Position numbers and translations under genes: made by a program. A DNA stretch of 7,787 nt, taken from Armatimonadota bacterium. Its GTDB lineage: Bacteria; Armatimonadota; UBA5829. The stretch lies in assembly GCA_023398345.1 (NCBI GenBank), contig JAEWSK010000254.1:1-7787 (forward strand). The letters run 5' to 3'. How positions within the stretch are numbered: the first letter of the stretch is position 1; each line of letters opens with the position of its first letter. Below are positions 6,301 through 7,787 of the stretch, one piece after another. Under the pieces are notes generated by a model. The model worked only from the letters and a program-made list of their open reading frames with translations, was not told where the DNA came from and ran no database searches.

Positions 6301-6404
6301 GTGTCGAAAAGCGAGTCGGCAATACCGAAGTCGATCTTGGCTACAGTCGTGAACAGGCCCTCAAAGAAGCGGCCCGGTGTTTGCGCTGTGATGCATGTCA
6401 GTAG
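3357..6404 (+). CDS. hndC: fused NuoF/HndC-like FMN subunit and GltD/NfnB-like FAD oxidoreductase
   Basis: This is a 1015-residue fusion of two oxidoreductase modules. Residues 1-100 form a thioredoxin-like [2Fe-2S] domain (C15, C20, C52, C56). Residues about 115-530 are NuoF: GLRGRGGGGFSTGLKW (167-182) for NADH, NADEGDPGAF (197-206) and GAGAFVCGEETAL (281-293) for FMN, and C458, C461, C464 and C504 for a [4Fe-4S] cluster. CPACVC (534-539) then leads into a GltD/dihydropyrimidine-dehydrogenase-type Fe-S domain with C547, C551, C586, C590, C594 and C598. The GltD module follows: FAD motif IIGAGPAGLSCAYQL (642-656) with Glu667, second Rossmann motif VAVVGGGNSAIDAARTALRRGA (771-792, cited as a range), YRR (799-801) suggesting NADPH, and FAD motif GVFAGGDVVNGPWTVVGAIG (913-932). 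A Pro/acidic linker precedes the tail RCLRCDACQ. GGGAG (3343-3347) supports the start. It probably links NAD(H), NADP(H) and the hydrogenase; direction and bifurcation are inferred. Confidence 0.93.
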   Translation: MANSNTNYRLHVLVCAGAGCVSCGCEAVANTLRSEVDRLGLANEVKVVLTGCMGSCNLGPVAAVAPEGIFYERLTPDAIKRIAEEHLLKGRVVEEFLHHADDGEVFRKMEELPFFKLQKKIVLRNCGVIDPGNIEEYIARDGYSALAKALNEMSSQQVVDEIKKSGLRGRGGGGFSTGLKWQFTHDAVGDEKFVLCNADEGDPGAFMDRSVLEGDPHSVIEAMAIAGYAIGANQGYIYVRAEYPLAIERLSRAILQAREWGFLAKDIIGTGFGFDLDIRIGAGAFVCGEETALMASIEGKRGEPRPRPPFPAISGLWERPTLLNNVETYANVTWIILNGADEFAKIGTEGSKGTKVFALAGQVVNTGLVEVPMGTTLGDLIFDIGGGVRGGRKFKAAQAGGPSGGCIPAEYLNVSMDYDSLKEVGAMMGSGGLIVMDENTCMVDLARYFLDFIQDESCGKCTPCRVGTKRMLEILERIAHGLGQEGDIELLIDLGTQIRDSALCGLGQTAPNPVLSTIRYFRHEYEAHIRDKKCPACVCNALFEAPCSHTCPAGTSVPKYIALISSRRFVDALRLIRDHNPFVSVCGRVCNAPCESKCRRAQVDEPLSIRALKRFAAEAAENGEIPLPGTIVSKAAGKKVAIIGAGPAGLSCAYQLARIGHKPTVFEAESVAGGMLSTAIPPYRLPRNVLQGEIDMIKSLGVEIKLNTRVGKDIAFDSIKSDYDAVFVATGADKGWTLGIPGENLAGVYDAITFLKDANLGKNTIAIGENVAVVGGGNSAIDAARTALRRGAKNVTILYRRLKADMPAAQEEIHEAELEGIDIRYLALPTEAIGESGKLKSLKVQLLELAEFDKSGRRKPKPIEGSTFDLPVDTVITALSQEPDIEYLAKKVDTAKGGTIKIDTSTMRTSADGVFAGGDVVNGPWTVVGAIGDGIKAAISIDRYLGGTGELASDSATIEIPPAPEDVDDIVETPRVPENLLSVEKRVGNTEVDLGYSREQALKEAARCLRCDACQ

Positions 6405-6421
6405 CGGAAAAGAGGACATTT

Positions 6422-7787
6422 ATGGAACAGATCAAGGTCACAATAGACGGTATCGAGGTGAGTGTTCCCAAAGGCAGCACAGTGCTGGACGCTGCAAAGG
6501 CTGCCGGGGTATACATTCCCACCTTGTGTCATATGGAAGGACGCAAACCGCTCGGCGCATGTCGGGTGTGTTTGGTTGAAATCGAAGGGGGCAGGGGAGC
6601 ATTGCAAGCAAGCTGTGCTTTTCCTGCTGCAGACGGTATGGTCGTCCGCACAAATACGCGCCGGGTTCACAATGCCCGCAAGACCGTAGTTGAACTTATG
6701 CTCTCTGCGCACAGGCAGGACTGCAACGCCTGCGCTCGGACGCTCAACTGCGAACTTCAGGCAATTGCGAAGCGATTGGGTGTGCAGGAGAATCGCTTTA
6801 GCGGCGCGATGCCGCCACAGATGATGGATACGTCATCTCCATCTATTATTCGTGATTCGAGCAAGTGTATTCTCTGTCGCCGATGCGTCGAAGTCTGTCA
6901 GAACGTGCAGTCTGTAGGCACTTTATTTCCGTTAGAGCGAGGTTTTTCAAGCGTTGTTGCGCCATCTGCAAAGAAAGATTTAGCTGATGTCGCCTGCGTC
7001 GCATGCGGACAGTGCGTGTCTGCTTGTCCGGTCGGTGCGCTGACCGAGAAGCCGCATATTCAACAAGTTTGGGATGCAATTGACGATCCCAACAAGTTCG
7101 TTGTCGTTCAAACCGCTCCGGCAGTGCGAGTCGCCATTGGTGAGGAGTTTGGCCTGCCTGCAGGCAGCCTCGTCACAAAAAAAATGGTCGCCGGCCTGCG
7201 CAGAATCGGCTTCGACAAGGTTTTCGACACGGACTTCACAGCTGATCTTACTATATTAGAAGAGGGCACTGAGCTCTTGGGTCGGCTTAAAAACGGCGGC
7301 ACATTGCCGATGCTGACCTCATGCAGTCCCGGCTGGATCAACTTTATCGAATACTTCTATCCAGAGCTTTTGTCCAATCTTTCGACGTGCAAGTCGCCCC
7401 AGCAGATGTTCGGTGCGCTTGCAAAAACTTACTACGCAGAGAAAATTGGGGTCAAGCCGGAAAATATCTACGTCGTATCGATAATGCCCTGCACTGCAAA
7501 GAAACTTGAGGCCGGTAGGTCTGAAATGTCGGTAAACACCGGCCTTGCTGATGTTGACGCCGTGCTAACCACGCGCGAAGCTGCCCAGATGATGCGCGAG
7601 GCAGGGGTGGAATTTGTCAACTTGCCTGATGAGCCATTCGATGAACCTCTAGGCATTTCCACAGGCGCGGCTGTGATCTTTGGTGCGACCGGCGGCGTAA
7701 TGGAAGCCGCACTTCGCACTGTTTACGAAGTTGTGACCGGTGAAACATTGGCAGACGTCAACTTCAAGGCAGTTCGAGGGCTTGAGG
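6422..7787 (+). CDS. hndD: [FeFe]-hydrogenase catalytic subunit (HydA/HndD-like), partial at right edge
   Basis: This subunit reversibly reduces protons to H2 at the H-cluster. The window contains 455 residues of an expected 570-600. In order: a [2Fe-2S] plant-type domain with C36, C47, C50 and C65; a His-ligated [4Fe-4S] site, H97-x3-C101-x2-C104-x5-C110; two ferredoxin-type [4Fe-4S] clusters, C149/C152/C155/C159 and C192/C195/C198/C202; then the H-domain. H-cluster motif L1 reads TSCSPGW (299-305) and L2 reads MPCTAKK (355-361, C357). The proton-path glutamates expected from Clostridium pasteurianus CpI are present (E281, E284). The third motif, with two further cluster cysteines, lies beyond the window. 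The full N-terminal cluster set and the adjacent NuoE- and NuoF-like genes mark it as a multisubunit, NAD(P)-linked enzyme. ATG 6422 follows AGAGGA (6411-6416), 17 bases after the previous stop, with no terminator between. Confidence 0.96.
   Translation, partial: MEQIKVTIDGIEVSVPKGSTVLDAAKAAGVYIPTLCHMEGRKPLGACRVCLVEIEGGRGALQASCAFPAADGMVVRTNTRRVHNARKTVVELMLSAHRQDCNACARTLNCELQAIAKRLGVQENRFSGAMPPQMMDTSSPSIIRDSSKCILCRRCVEVCQNVQSVGTLFPLERGFSSVVAPSAKKDLADVACVACGQCVSACPVGALTEKPHIQQVWDAIDDPNKFVVVQTAPAVRVAIGEEFGLPAGSLVTKKMVAGLRRIGFDKVFDTDFTADLTILEEGTELLGRLKNGGTLPMLTSCSPGWINFIEYFYPELLSNLSTCKSPQQMFGALAKTYYAEKIGVKPENIYVVSIMPCTAKKLEAGRSEMSVNTGLADVDAVLTTREAAQMMREAGVEFVNLPDEPFDEPLGISTGAAVIFGATGGVMEAALRTVYEVVTGETLADVNFKAVRGLE

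Noticed and set aside
5877..6419. A 180-residue open frame on the - strand.
   Set aside because: It lies opposite the strongly conserved GltD half of the fusion, shows no family motif and has no good ribosome site; it is a shadow frame.

Overview
The window holds the 5' end of a hydrogenase operon on the + strand, reading toward the right edge, and one divergent gene of unrecognised function on the - strand. The operon content points to an anaerobic, fermentative or syntrophic bacterium: an NAD(P)-linked multisubunit [FeFe]-hydrogenase of the HndABCD/HydABC type, preceded by small DRTGG-domain and ATPase genes of a kind I recall from Clostridia, Thermotogae and related anaerobes. Base composition looks close to balanced. 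I cannot assign a phylum from the sequence.

Layout. 1-117: nothing convincing. 118-726 (-): a 202-residue protein with an excisionase/MerR-like half-domain, a predicted coiled coil and a basic tail. 727-1129: a divergent intergenic region with a perfect-consensus sigma70/sigmaA promoter at 936-964 facing the operon. About 95 bases downstream of the inferred transcription start is an 18-bp palindrome resembling a Rex (NADH/NAD+-sensing) operator, followed by a hairpin just before the first Shine-Dalgarno. 1130-1441: a degenerate, C-terminally short DRTGG-like ORF. 1392-1730: an intact DRTGG protein overlapping it in another frame. 1798-2367: a small HATPase_c (RsbW/histidine-kinase-like) protein. 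2396-2752: a thioredoxin-fold [2Fe-2S] protein (HndB-like). 2822-3352: a NuoE/HndA-like [2Fe-2S] subunit with a TTG start. 3357-6404: a 1015-residue NuoF/HndC-like flavoprotein fused to a GltD/NfnB-like FAD and NAD(P)H oxidoreductase. 6422 to the window edge: the catalytic [FeFe]-hydrogenase, cut at residue 455 before its last H-cluster motif.

How the genes may work together. The NuoE-like, NuoF-like and HydA-like subunits would form the soluble core that passes electrons between NAD(H), iron-sulfur clusters and the H-cluster, making or consuming H2 and possibly bifurcating electrons with ferredoxin. In usual NuoF-type hydrogenase subunits a C-terminal 2x[4Fe-4S] ferredoxin domain follows the FMN module. 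Here that place is taken by a whole GltD-like module with its own FAD and a second dinucleotide site that looks NADPH-type. One polypeptide would therefore carry two flavins and two pyridine-nucleotide sites, which is the most notable point in the window. The DRTGG and ATPase genes at the front look like a signalling, regulatory or assembly module for the hydrogenase; their exact role is unknown.
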